Part shown: piece by piece, positions 10,401-18,563 of the stretch | Position numbering within the stretch: the first letter of the stretch is position 1 | Layout of the letters: the number at the start of each line of letters is the position of its first letter | Assembly: GCF_018736045.1 (NCBI RefSeq) | Contig: NZ_CP076132.1 | Coordinates: forward strand, 1,659,501-1,723,500 | Reading direction: 5' to 3' | Length of the DNA: 64,000 nucleotides | From: Flammeovirga yaeyamensis | GTDB lineage: Bacteria; Bacteroidota; Bacteroidia; Cytophagales; Flammeovirgaceae | Position numbers and translations under genes: made by a program | Notes under the pieces: generated by a model | Told to the model about the DNA's origin: nothing | The model's database searches: none | The model's input: the letters and a program-made list of their open reading frames with translations, nothing else

Positions 10401-10884
10401 CATCGTCTTCCAGACATATGATGCGGTTATTATCTGTATCAATTCTTAACACTTCAACTTTTAATACCTCAATGGTATTTTCCTTATGTCTGTTGACCAA
10501 CTCTTGGGAAGGTAAATCCGGTAAGGAATGGTCTAATTTTTCCGGTATGATAACACCATGTACTTCTTTGATTAACTCAGCAACACCTCTTGCTGCAAAT
10601 TGTACATCGTGATCTGAAATAAATTTGGTCGATCTTTTGGATTGCCTATCGTTGATACGGATTTTTTGTAACCGCCAACTCAGTAATTCAGGCAGCTTTT
10701 TTTTCTGACTGATAAAGGCAATTCGTGAGAAAAGGCTGGATAATAACACTTTTTCTCCTTTAGTCTCTTCTTTACAAATCCATTCCAGTAAATCTTTGAT
10801 TTTGTGGTGTTTCTCTAAGTTGGAGTAAGAATCGTCTTCAATTTGTTGTGATAAATACTGATAATAATCTTCTGCCTTAAGCAT
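7459..10884 (-). CDS. Dna2-like protein: PD-(D/E)XK nuclease plus superfamily 1 helicase
   Basis: This 1141-residue protein combines two activities. Around residues 340-400 the pattern GRLDLL then ELKSG matches the active site of Cas4/RecB-type PD-(D/E)XK nucleases. From about 705 to the end is a Dna2/NAM7/UPF1-type superfamily 1 helicase. It shows Walker A GPPGTGKT near 716-723, Walker B DEAS near 840, motif III GDQKQLPAI, and motifs V/VI (ERYQGSQREV, NVAITRAKQ). A beta-rich insert (about 575-640) resembles the OB-like stalk of this helicase group. A role in DNA end or flap processing and recombination repair is likely. I see no clustered cysteines around the nuclease that would make the iron-sulfur site of canonical Dna2. 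It is first in a likely minus-strand operon with two small genes. A defence role is possible but not indicated by neighbours. Confidence 0.85.
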   Translation of the reverse strand: MLKAEDYYQYLSQQIEDDSYSNLEKHHKIKDLLEWICKEETKGEKVLLSSLFSRIAFISQKKKLPELLSWRLQKIRINDRQSKRSTKFISDHDVQFAARGVAELIKEVHGVIIPEKLDHSLPDLPSQELVNRHKENTIEVLKVEVLRIDTDNNRIICLEDDEENETTAPLEVRFNVSGYNDIYTAFIHKLWENAQLLLINARMEEDDSVSPQHFVLEPDYLIDVTAVAECFSRNTTIPLMHLLKKFSTSTSSTAMLLGNVANYFLDEAIHSEDTDILDFRDVFTKTFKASPLEYITLDELQTKDGFNTFMKKAEDQFNNIKRTIKEDFLQQNIYKDGCIIEPSFYSPKYGLQGRLDLLHINQHQKEFRIVELKSGTPPQVGFGNSGLWINHQVQTLMYQMILRDAYNVESKQVFPYIFYSKTIQSPLRFDTFTLKLEQSILLTRNEIVLNEFRLSKAETLQEVHKVICQLNESAFAGAPPFTKTEVNEFIRDLKGLNRMEKAYLYAFTSFISKEQQLSKVGDTIFNQGAAALWKDDFEEKKDSFKIFFDLEVTDNYANEPVPELIFKRTNEENAFVNFRVGDIVTIYPRQSADTIPTQGQINRGTITFISNSEVRVQLRHRQRNSEIYDADTKWALEGDFMEASFNTMYRGIFNFISWENKEKKARLLGLNPPKYPDKMYTHEEVKSLAQDKNLNETELSTLSKALSTEDYCLVVGPPGTGKTSRMLKNLAHILHKTDKTRNILFVAYTNRAVDEICEALDEAIEAPLEDGRKFLRIGSEHSCSPQWKENLMHNLAQNANNRKMLRNGIEQHRIFVSTLASIAGRSSLFKIKQFDMAVIDEASQILEPQIVSLLTKVNRFVLIGDQKQLPAITQQDPVLSEIDFEELKEIGLTDRRTAYFERIYALCQKNNWHWAFDRLKNQGRMHEVLGDFANQQFYQGNLTTVPLPWQSASFEWDQLPEYSDLEKLLVERRLLFFPTTGKNTSTSDKINMEEARKIAKIAVATKKRYLEQKGSFDIDKTLGIIAPYRNQIAAIRQALEEEGFEDAHLLSIDTVERYQGSQREVILISFCANTPFQLEGMISLTSDHKVDRKLNVAITRAKQQMIFFGNPYILMRSSIHESLMNWVRDQKGWIDNDNLLF

Positions 10885-10930
10885 TTTAGATAGATATGTT
10901 AAAGTGTTTGATCAGGGAACTTTATTTTCA

Positions 10931-10938
10931 CAAAAATA
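10931..10938 (-). promoter_or_regulatory. Candidate -7 box upstream of the nuclease-helicase
   Basis: Read on the minus strand, this is TATTTTTG, matching the Bacteroidota TAnnTTTG -7 element, 46 bp before the ATG. No clear TTG element is seen about 20 bp further upstream, so the call rests on one box only. Confidence 0.3.
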
Positions 10939-11029
10939 GACTACCCCTTCTGTATCTTGTAAAAATAGATCAGATGTTTGCATTATTCAAATAAGGTCAA
11001 TACTTCTTTGAAAAAATAGTTTAAATTAG

Positions 11030-11088
11030 AAATGAGCTTGATATAAATCTACCTTTTGCTACAATATTTAACCTCTTCAAGCTCATTT
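11030..11088. repeat. 12 bp inverted repeat in the leader of the lipoprotein gene
   Basis: AAATGAGCTTGA (11030-11041) and its exact reverse complement TCAAGCTCATTT (11077-11088) flank a 35 nt AT-rich loop. They lie 88 bp before the ATG at 11177. It could be an mRNA leader structure, a terminator-like element or a paired operator. No T-run follows the right arm directly. Apart from this, the 292 bp between 10884 and 11177 show no gene. Confidence 0.5.
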
Positions 11089-11176
11089 ATTTATAACCCA
11101 AAAATAACCTAGCATGTTCGGCATGCACTAAATCAAACCTGACTTTAGACCCTACTAAAGTGCACTATTTATAACT

Positions 11177-12883
11177 ATGAAAATAATCTACCGATTATGG
11201 AACTATAAGTTGTTTATAGTTTTAATAACCGCATTTCTATCTTTAAATTCCTGCGGTCCAACATTAGACGAAATTGTCGTTCCACCTATTGATAATTACA
11301 AGATAGGCGTACCAATTTTAGATGGAGACATTACTTTTACAGACTTAATTCCTGATGAAGAAACAGAGGATATTAGAGTAGCTGATGATAGCTCTATGTA
11401 TTTTCAGTTTGATACATCGATTGTCGTAGCCACTACGGAAGACCTTGTTGGTGCTTTTGGTAGTGGAGGGACTGACGATTTTTTTAGTGTGAGTTTCCCC
11501 AATCCAGTATCAGGAGTTCCCGTTCCCGTACCAACTGATGGTCTAACATTAAAATTTACTTCCGATGCAGGTTCTTGTACATCAACACCACTACCATGTG
11601 TGGAATTACAAAACGATGTATCACAAGTCACTTACATTAGATTTATGCAAGGTTCAATTGATGTTGATTATAGCGTAAATGCAGGGGAGCAATTCGTTTT
11701 AGAATTGAGAAATATAATTGCATCAGACGGATCAACAACAGTAAGAACTACAGGAACATCTTCAGAATCATCAGCAAGTATAGATTTGACAGATGTTGAA
11801 TTTGTTTTAACAAGTACACCAACATTGTATATGGGAGTACTTACTTCCGGAGGACAGGCCTCAGCGAATGGCACCGTTTCAAGTATTGCCATGTCTTCTG
11901 ATAACTCAGCAGATCGTTTGCGCTTAATTTTCCCTTCGGGATTAGGTTCAGCAGGATTTGATATACCACAAGAATCAATAGAGACAGATTATTTAGGAGA
12001 TATTTTTCCAGAAGGAGCAGATGTTACTTTTCAAGATCCCGTTATCAACTTTGATTTTGATAATCCTTTAGGGACTTCAGTATCTATGGATTTATCTCAA
12101 AATGGAGGTGTAAATGCAGTGTCAGGAAATTCATTTTCTCCTCAACTTCAACCTTTATCGTTTGCGGGTAGTATAGCAGATACTGGAACAGTAAGTCAAT
12201 GTACACAACAAATAGATGTAGCGGCGGCGTCTGATTTCGATACCCCAGCACGTACAAATAAGTTTATGTGTAATGCGGCAAGTGTAATGAGTAACCGACC
12301 AACAGAAATGCGATTTGCAGGGCGTGCATCTTATAATATTCAAGCAGGAGATGAAGTATTCTTCAGTAATACTGACAGTGTAAAAGCATACTTTACCACT
12401 AGAATACCTTTACATATTGGATTTACTGGAATGGATTACACAAGTGGATCTGACTTAAGTTTGGACTTTTCATCGGAATTGGATCAAGTGAATACAGCTA
12501 TTCTAAGATCAAAAGTAGATAACGGTTTACCTGTTGATGGTACCTTAAAATTTTATATCAGAAACAGAGAAAGAGGCTTGGTTCAAGATTCAATTGTCGT
12601 TGATGGGAATCAAGATGGAACCCAAGTGATTAAATCTGCAGCAGTCGATGATAATGGTGTGGTGACAGGGAATACAGAACAATACCTTGAAACTCATTTA
12701 ACCACTGATCAAGTACGAAGCTTATTAAATGCTGGATATTTAGATATATCCTTCTCTTTAGTAGGAGATGCGGATTCTACCACCGCGTATCCCGATCCGG
12801 TATTGATTAAAAAGAATCAGAGGATGAATATTCAGATGGGATTACTATTGGATGCCACTGTGGATCTTACTGGTAGTAATTAA
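11177..12883 (+). CDS. Large secreted lipoprotein, unknown function
   Basis: This 568-residue protein starts with a signal sequence and a lipobox ending LNSC at about Cys26. The mature part is rich in Ser, Thr, Asp and Gly and is predicted to be almost all beta strand. It looks like an outer-membrane-attached adhesin-like or envelope protein. I do not recognise a named domain. The gene ends 26 bp before an outer membrane barrel gene in the same direction, so the two are probably one operon and one envelope unit. No T9SS tail is present. A 12 bp inverted repeat lies in the leader. Confidence 0.75.
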   Translation: MKIIYRLWNYKLFIVLITAFLSLNSCGPTLDEIVVPPIDNYKIGVPILDGDITFTDLIPDEETEDIRVADDSSMYFQFDTSIVVATTEDLVGAFGSGGTDDFFSVSFPNPVSGVPVPVPTDGLTLKFTSDAGSCTSTPLPCVELQNDVSQVTYIRFMQGSIDVDYSVNAGEQFVLELRNIIASDGSTTVRTTGTSSESSASIDLTDVEFVLTSTPTLYMGVLTSGGQASANGTVSSIAMSSDNSADRLRLIFPSGLGSAGFDIPQESIETDYLGDIFPEGADVTFQDPVINFDFDNPLGTSVSMDLSQNGGVNAVSGNSFSPQLQPLSFAGSIADTGTVSQCTQQIDVAAASDFDTPARTNKFMCNAASVMSNRPTEMRFAGRASYNIQAGDEVFFSNTDSVKAYFTTRIPLHIGFTGMDYTSGSDLSLDFSSELDQVNTAILRSKVDNGLPVDGTLKFYIRNRERGLVQDSIVVDGNQDGTQVIKSAAVDDNGVVTGNTEQYLETHLTTDQVRSLLNAGYLDISFSLVGDADSTTAYPDPVLIKKNQRMNIQMGLLLDATVDLTGSN

Positions 12884-12909
12884 TTAGATGTTGATATAGA
12901 AAATTAAAA

Positions 12910-14316
12910 ATGAGCTTTATGAAAAATTTAAAATCTATATATATCACCATCTCCTTAGTATTTCTGTCCACGATGGTGATGGGACAACAAATAAATACCA
13001 TGTATTTTATGAATAGTGTCCCGCAAAGTGCAAGATTAAATCCTGGTAAGCAATCAGAAAACAAGTGGGCTATAGCCATCCCCGTAACCAATATGTCTCT
13101 ACACAGCTATACGGGAATCAGTTTGAACGATGTGACTTATAGAGCAAATGACTCTACCTTTTTGGACATTGACGGTATATTGGATGAGCTTGATAATGAG
13201 AATAATGAATTAGCGGCTTTATCTACTCAACTGTTTGGATTGTATTATCAAAAACATAAGTGGGGATTTAACTTTAGAGTAAATTATACCACCATTCAAC
13301 ATATGACCTATACCAAAGGATTAATGAATACAGTTTTAAGAGGTCCCGCTTCTGAAAGTGTTTTTGGTCAACAACAAAAGCTGGAATCTGTGATAGATGC
13401 CGTAGCTTTCGCAGATGTCAGTCTAGGTGGTAATTATAGAATTAACGATAAATTAGTGGTCGGTGCCTCAGTAAAAGTATTGTTTGGTACCCATAATGTC
13501 GAAGCAAAAATTAATGGGAATATCTATCAAGAAGATGAAGCCAATCTAGGTTTAATTGTAGGTGGAGATTTAGAAGTCTCAGCCAATGGATTAGGAGACA
13601 TCGTCGATGAGGAAGGAAATATTGATTTTCAATCAGACGAATTGACAAAATCGTTTTCTACCTTAAATAATGTTGGTTTTGCAGTTGACTTAGGAGCCAC
13701 TTATCAATTTAGCGATAAATTGACTTTCGAAGCATCGGCGATTAACCTAGGAGCCATATATTGGAAGAATGATAATCAGTATAACTATACAGCACCTTTA
13801 CAAGATGTATCTTTTGAAGGAATGGATCCTGTACAGTTAATAGAAGGGAATACAGATAACGTTTTTCCATCTTTAACAGATACCATCAGTTTTAGTAACA
13901 TTGATAGTAGAAAGCCAGATAATACTGTGCTTCCTGCCTCAATAAATTTAGCTGCCACCTACGAATTTTGGGATAGAGCTACAGCAGGAGCATTATTCTC
14001 ACAAACCTTTTATAAAGGCGTGTACTACCCAAGTTTTACCATGTCTGTAGATAAACAATTTGGGAAGTGGTTCGGACTTGGTTTAAGTTATACAGGTAAT
14101 AAATATCAAGCGTTTAATTTAGGAGGGATGATTTCAATAGGATTCCCAGGATTCCAGTTCTATGTATTATCCGATAATATCATTACTGCAGCAATGGATT
14201 ACAGTAAGATCAAAGGAGGTAATCTAAGATTCGGTATCAATTTGCCTTTCGGGAAAGTAAAGAATAATGATATTCCCCCTTCATTACAAAAAAGATTAGA
14301 TAGAAATAACCAATAA
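12910..14316 (+). CDS. Outer-membrane beta-barrel protein, DUF5723-like
   Basis: This 468-residue protein has an N-terminal signal peptide ending near MVMGQQ. Its body consists of repeated amphipathic beta strands, as in a 12-16 stranded barrel, with glycine/aromatic turns such as YRINDKLVVGASVKV. The sequence resembles the DUF5723 barrel family of Bacteroidota. ATG at 12919 is an equally good start and gives a more typical signal peptide (MKNLKSIYI). It follows the large lipoprotein by 26 bp. Barrel plus lipoprotein pairs of this kind often work together at the cell surface, but the substrate or role is unknown. Confidence 0.78.
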   Translation: MSFMKNLKSIYITISLVFLSTMVMGQQINTMYFMNSVPQSARLNPGKQSENKWAIAIPVTNMSLHSYTGISLNDVTYRANDSTFLDIDGILDELDNENNELAALSTQLFGLYYQKHKWGFNFRVNYTTIQHMTYTKGLMNTVLRGPASESVFGQQQKLESVIDAVAFADVSLGGNYRINDKLVVGASVKVLFGTHNVEAKINGNIYQEDEANLGLIVGGDLEVSANGLGDIVDEEGNIDFQSDELTKSFSTLNNVGFAVDLGATYQFSDKLTFEASAINLGAIYWKNDNQYNYTAPLQDVSFEGMDPVQLIEGNTDNVFPSLTDTISFSNIDSRKPDNTVLPASINLAATYEFWDRATAGALFSQTFYKGVYYPSFTMSVDKQFGKWFGLGLSYTGNKYQAFNLGGMISIGFPGFQFYVLSDNIITAAMDYSKIKGGNLRFGINLPFGKVKNNDIPPSLQKRLDRNNQ

Positions 14317-14361
14317 GAAATGTTGATGCTTAGCATCAATAAACAACTACTAATATGTAAA

Positions 14362-14395
14362 AAATGCCGATCGATTTGATCGGCATTTCTTTTTA
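14362..14395 (+). terminator. Terminator of the lipoprotein/barrel operon
   Basis: Stem AAATGCCGATC / GATCGGCATTT (14362-14372 and 14378-14388) with a 5 nt loop is followed by CTTTTTATATTT. A smaller perfect hairpin, TTGATGC / GCATCAA, lies just upstream at 14323-14339. Confidence 0.85.
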
Positions 14396-14441
14396 TATTT
14401 AACGAGGGTTACACCACCTCTCTTTTTAAACTGATAATCCC

Positions 14442-14473
14442 CTTAGTTTCTTAGTTCCTTACTTTCTTAGTTA
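14442..14473. repeat. Four-copy 8 bp tandem repeat
   Basis: Four adjacent 8 bp units, CTTAGTTT, CTTAGTTC, CTTACTTT and CTTAGTTA, lie in the convergent intergenic region 17 bp before a second microsatellite. Confidence 0.85.
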
Positions 14474-14490
14474 TCACGAGCGTTAACTTT

Positions 14491-14546
14491 GCTACCTGCT
14501 ACCTGCTACCTGCTACCTGCTACCTGCTACCTGCTACCTACTACCT
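14491..14546. repeat. Heptanucleotide microsatellite, eight copies of GCTACCT
   Basis: Seven perfect copies of GCTACCT run from 14491 to 14539, followed by one variant, ACTACCT (14540-14546). The array ends 4 bp from the stop codon of the minus-strand aminotransferase. It is therefore in that gene's 3' untranslated region and could vary in copy number by slippage without changing the protein. Confidence 0.95.
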
Positions 14547-14549
14547 GCC

Positions 14550-15854
14550 TCACTTGCTCTCACAATACTCAATCACCGCTTCTCTAATATGCGTAAACGT
14601 CTCCTTCAGCAGCTCTTCATTTTCCTCAAGAAGTGTTACTCTAAAGCCGACTAATTCAGAACAGAAAGAAGATATTGGAACTACACAAACACCTTTAGCA
14701 GCGAGTAAGTTATATACAAACTGTTTATCAAGTGGCATGTCTTCTGTTACCCATTCGTCTCTTAATGCTTTGAATTTAGGATCATCAATCTTTAAACTCT
14801 GACCTTGTTTTAGAACGCCATCTTTAAAAATGATGGTGTTATAAAAGGCTCCGTATGTTTTATTGAAGGTTAACTGAGGTAAATCGCCCAATAAAGAGGC
14901 AATAATTTCAGCACGTTTACCAATAGCTTTATTGGCTTCCTTACGGTAAGGTAAGTACCTAGGGTCTTTCATAATTCTAGGAATAGCCATCTGAGGTAAT
15001 TTGGTAGAACATACCTCAATCATTTTAGCGTTGTCCAAGGTTTGGCATAGTGCACTGAACTGAGGATCGCTTTCTTTGTTGTAATATTCCATCCAACCAC
15101 AACGTGATCCTGGCCAAGGGAATTCCTTAGAAATACCTTTTAATGCAATACCAGGGACATCCTGAATGTATTCTGCCAATCGAATGGCTTCTGCACCATT
15201 ATAGGTCACATTTGCATAGATTTCATCAGAGACTAAGAATAAATTAAATTCTTTAGCGATTTCTACAAATCGATCTAATATCTCTTTAGGGTACACCATA
15301 CCTGTAGGGTTATCCGGATTGATAATCAGAATACCTACAATGTTCGGGTTGTATTTGATCTTTAAATAAAGATCGTCCATGTCTGGATACCAATGGTTTT
15401 TTGGATCCAATTTATAAGTCAATGGAGTAGTATTGGCGTGGGCGGCTTCAGCTGAGGAGTGAGTAGAGTAGGCTGGTGATGGACCGATAATACGGGAAGT
15501 AGGTACCAAGAATTGGTACAATTTCGAAATGGCATCACCTAAACCATTAAAGAATAAAATGTCGTTGGCAGTAATCTGAACACCATTTAGTAGGTTGGTT
15601 TGTTCAGCTAAAAACTCACGAGTTTCTAGAACACCTTTGGAGTGACAATAGCCAAAAGTGGAATTTTCCTGTATTAAACCACTGATAATTTCCAACATCC
15701 AATCGGGCATAGCTGCATTCTTTTGGATAGGATCACCAATGTTTTCCCAGTAAATCTTTTTACCTTCTTTCTGAAGGATTTCTGCCTTTTTTACAATTCC
15801 GCGGATTTCGTAACTTAATTCGTTAGCTCCATCCCTTAATAATTTTTTTCTCAT
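14550..15854 (-). CDS. PLP-dependent class I/II aminotransferase
   Basis: This 434-residue protein has the fold type I aminotransferase layout. It shows an N-terminal substrate segment (WENIGDPIQ), the GLGDAIS cofactor region, INPDNPTG near residue 180 and SDEIYA about 30 residues later. The Schiff-base lysine lies in GISKEFPWPGSRCGW. The closest function group is alanine/aspartate-type aminotransferases (AlaA/AspC-like). It would exchange amino groups between an amino acid and a 2-oxo acid in the cytosol. The exact amino acid cannot be read from sequence. It is a single-gene unit on the minus strand, and its 3' end abuts a heptamer repeat array. Confidence 0.9.
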   Translation of the reverse strand: MRKKLLRDGANELSYEIRGIVKKAEILQKEGKKIYWENIGDPIQKNAAMPDWMLEIISGLIQENSTFGYCHSKGVLETREFLAEQTNLLNGVQITANDILFFNGLGDAISKLYQFLVPTSRIIGPSPAYSTHSSAEAAHANTTPLTYKLDPKNHWYPDMDDLYLKIKYNPNIVGILIINPDNPTGMVYPKEILDRFVEIAKEFNLFLVSDEIYANVTYNGAEAIRLAEYIQDVPGIALKGISKEFPWPGSRCGWMEYYNKESDPQFSALCQTLDNAKMIEVCSTKLPQMAIPRIMKDPRYLPYRKEANKAIGKRAEIIASLLGDLPQLTFNKTYGAFYNTIIFKDGVLKQGQSLKIDDPKFKALRDEWVTEDMPLDKQFVYNLLAAKGVCVVPISSFCSELVGFRVTLLEENEELLKETFTHIREAVIEYCESK

Positions 15855-16261
15855 CGCTCAAGTCGTCGACTTACCCGCCAAAGTAAGTCCATTGATTTAA
15901 AGTAAAATCATCTAATTGCCAAAAAATAAAAAACACAATAAACACAAGAAAACGATAGTGCTTTCTAGTTGCTTTATGTGTTAAATGATATGATGGTGTG
16001 TAGACGTAGTCTTCAAAATTGGGAGATGTTATCGAGAATGTCAACAAAATAGGAGTAAAGTTTGAGGAACAATCGATTTTGCTGACAAATTTTAAAAATA
16101 TCGCAAGACATTAAATGTTTAATACTTATCAATTTAAGGTCAAAAAATATTCAAAGTTGTTTATAATTTAATTTATATGACGTTATTATTTCTATTTAAT
16201 TATGTAATTTTACGTAGATATACATTATCCCTTAATAGAACACAGATACCGAAAAACTCAT
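15855..16261. other. Divergent intergenic region, aminotransferase / ppk1
   Basis: These 407 bases hold no convincing gene. A 7 bp hairpin (GACTTAC 15868-15874 / GTAAGTC 15883-15889) sits 14 bp before the aminotransferase ATG, where it could act in the leader. The rest is AT-rich and must contain promoters for both divergent genes. The TGTAATTTTACG box near the ppk1 side is listed separately. Confidence 0.6.
16203..16214 (+). promoter_or_regulatory. Candidate promoter box upstream of ppk1
   Basis: The 12-mer TGTAATTTTACG ends 47 bp before the ppk1 ATG. The same 12-mer occurs upstream of the prephenate dehydrogenase-like gene at 22614-22625. It contains TAATTTTA, a near match to the TAnnTTTG -7 box. 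It is a candidate only, without a clear -33 partner. Confidence 0.35.
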
Positions 16262-18382
16262 ATGGTCATTCACGATAAAATCCAAGCTTTAATAAACAGC
16301 AGCAATTACATATCAAGAGATTTATCTTGGCTTCAATTTAATTATAGAGTATTAGCACAAGCACAAATGTCTTCAAGAACAGTTTTCGAAAGATTAAAGT
16401 TCTTAGCCATCACTGCGTCTAACTTCGACGAATTCTTTATGATTAGAATTGGATCCTTGTACAATTATCTAGATTTTGGGAAAAGGCGCTTGGATTATTC
16501 GGGATTAAGAGAAGATCAGTTTAAGGAAAAACTCTATGCAGATGTACATGAGTTTACAAAAAAACAATTCGATTTAATTCTTAATGAATTGACTCCTCAA
16601 TTTGAGGATAATGGATTTAAAATTTTAAACGTAAGCGATCTTTCAAATAAGGAAGAAGAAGAGGTAAGAAACTATTTTGAAAAAATGGTTTTCCCTATGC
16701 TTACGCCAATGGTCTATGATACCTATCATGCTTTTCCGGTACTAAATAACTTGTTAACTATCCTTGGTGTAGTAACGAATAACAAGAAAGAAGAAACAGG
16801 AAATAGAAGAAAAATATCGTTTGTACAAATTCCTAAGAATCTACCTAAGTTTTATCAAATAGAAAGGGAGGATTATTGGGTATTCCTACCTATTGAAAAT
16901 ATTATTGAGTCGTACATTTCTCATTTATTCAGAAATGTAGATATAGAATCAGTAGATACTTTCAGAATTACAAGAAATGGTGATTTTACTCTAGACGAAA
17001 GTGATGATTTGGATACTGATTTTTTGAACGAGTTAAAAGCAAAACTGAGAACAAGAAAGACTGGCCGAGTAGTGAGAATGGAGATGTCAGAAAATCCAAA
17101 TCCACTACTAAAAGAGACTTTAATAGAAAAATTTGATATTGAAGAATTAAATATTTTCGAATCTCCAGCTTTACTTGATTTCACTCGTTTATGGCAAATC
17201 GTAGGTCATAAAGCATTTGCCTACTTACAGCCTCCATCACCAAATTTTGCTACACCAGTAGCCGTTCAATCTTTTAAAAGAGGAGATACCGATAATATTT
17301 TCGATCGCCTTAAAAAGCAGGATATTCTACTGCATCATCCCTACAATAGCCCTGACCATATGTTAGAGTTATTGGAACAAGCAGCTGATGATCCTAAAGT
17401 GATGGCTATCAAAATGACGATCTACCGCTTAGCGAAAGATTCTAGGGTGACTAAAGCTTTATTGAGAGCGGTGGAAAATGGTAAACAAGTATCTGCTTTA
17501 TTCGAGGTGAAAGCGCGCTTTGATGAAGAAAACAACTTACAAGAAGCCAAAAAACTTCAAGAAGCAGGATGTTTTGTGATTTATGGGGTGTCTGCAGTAA
17601 AAACACATACCAAACTGATGTTGGTAGTGAGAAACGAGTCGGACAAAGTAAGACGATATGTGCACTTAGGTTCGGGTAACTACAACGAATCTACGGCTAA
17701 ATTATATACCGATATTGGGTTAATATCCACCAACGATGCTTATGGTGAAGATGTATCCGAATTCTTTAATGCCATAACAGGACACTCTCAACCAAAACGA
17801 TACAATAAGCTTCTAACAGCCCCTCGTCAGATGAGAAAAGGGTTTATTGATTTAATCGATAAAGAAGCCAAAAATGCCAAAGATGGGTTGACGTCTGGTA
17901 TTGTTATAAAAGTAAATTCACTTCAAGACGATAAATTGATGGACAGCCTATATGCAGCAGCACAAGCTGGCGTACCTGTTCGTTTAATTGTAAGAGGTAT
18001 TTGCTGTATTCGTCCAGGTAGAAAAGGACTAAGTGAGAATATTGAAGTGAAGTCGATAGTAGGTGATTACCTGGAACATACTCGATTATTCTACTTCCAT
18101 AATAATGGAGATCCAATTGTATATGGCGGTTCTGCTGATGCAATGACAAGATCATTTGATAGAAGAATTGAATCACAGTTCGAGATTGTCGATCCATTAT
18201 GTAAGAAAGAAGCCATCAATATTCTGGATTACAACTTAAAAGATAACATCAATAGCTTTGTGATGAATGAAGACGGTTCCTATTCTAAATTAACTAGAGA
18301 AAATGGAGAAAAGCCATTTGATGTCTTCAAGGAATTCTACAACGTCACACAAAAGATCGTCAACAAAGCAAAAATATTTTAA
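16262..18382 (+). CDS. ppk1: Polyphosphate kinase 1
   Basis: This 706-residue protein matches the full-length PPK1 family. The N-domain begins with the diagnostic SRDLSWLQFNYRVL (about 18-31) and is followed by the head domain and two phospholipase-D-like C-domains. The autophosphorylated histidine is in VKTHTKLML and a second conserved histidine is in YLEHTRLFYFHN. The basic MTIYRLAKDS segment is also conserved. It reversibly transfers the ATP gamma-phosphate to long-chain polyphosphate, a phosphate and stress reserve. It is a monocistronic plus-strand gene with a long AT-rich leader and a GC-rich hairpin after the stop. No ppx exopolyphosphatase is adjacent. Confidence 0.97.
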   Translation: MVIHDKIQALINSSNYISRDLSWLQFNYRVLAQAQMSSRTVFERLKFLAITASNFDEFFMIRIGSLYNYLDFGKRRLDYSGLREDQFKEKLYADVHEFTKKQFDLILNELTPQFEDNGFKILNVSDLSNKEEEEVRNYFEKMVFPMLTPMVYDTYHAFPVLNNLLTILGVVTNNKKEETGNRRKISFVQIPKNLPKFYQIEREDYWVFLPIENIIESYISHLFRNVDIESVDTFRITRNGDFTLDESDDLDTDFLNELKAKLRTRKTGRVVRMEMSENPNPLLKETLIEKFDIEELNIFESPALLDFTRLWQIVGHKAFAYLQPPSPNFATPVAVQSFKRGDTDNIFDRLKKQDILLHHPYNSPDHMLELLEQAADDPKVMAIKMTIYRLAKDSRVTKALLRAVENGKQVSALFEVKARFDEENNLQEAKKLQEAGCFVIYGVSAVKTHTKLMLVVRNESDKVRRYVHLGSGNYNESTAKLYTDIGLISTNDAYGEDVSEFFNAITGHSQPKRYNKLLTAPRQMRKGFIDLIDKEAKNAKDGLTSGIVIKVNSLQDDKLMDSLYAAAQAGVPVRLIVRGICCIRPGRKGLSENIEVKSIVGDYLEHTRLFYFHNNGDPIVYGGSADAMTRSFDRRIESQFEIVDPLCKKEAINILDYNLKDNINSFVMNEDGSYSKLTRENGEKPFDVFKEFYNVTQKIVNKAKIF

Positions 18383-18396
18383 TACCCCAACCTAAT

Positions 18397-18422
18397 TTTG
18401 ACCACACTTCAGTGTGGTCAAA
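18397..18422. terminator. Hairpin after ppk1
   Basis: A perfect 12 bp stem TTTGACCACACT / AGTGTGGTCAAA with a 2 nt loop starts 14 bp after the ppk1 stop. There is no U-tract on the plus side, so it could be a processing or stability hairpin rather than a classical terminator. Confidence 0.5.
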
Positions 18423-18438
18423 ATCAGTTTATCACCAA

Positions 18439-18500
18439 CCCACGGTTTCAACCGTGGGAAGGAAGCCAGGGTTACACCCCTGAGTATGATAGCCAGGGTT
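18439..18500. repeat. REP-like palindrome and GCCAGGGTT repeats
   Basis: A perfect hairpin CCCACGGTT / AACCGTGGG (18439-18447 and 18450-18458, 2 nt loop) is followed by two direct copies of GCCAGGGTT (18465-18473 and 18492-18500). A related GAGGGTTACACCACC occurs at 14404-14418. It looks like a short extragenic palindromic element, untranslated, between ppk1 and recX. Confidence 0.5.
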
Positions 18501-18563
18501 AAATCGTGAGTAAGATCTTCAGGACAACATCAAATAAGTTATATAGTACTGCTTAACACAGAA

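Noticed and set aside
14491-14546. Part of the aminotransferase coding region
   Set aside because: The repeat begins beyond the minus-strand stop codon at 14550-14552, and a 7 bp unit would not keep frame.
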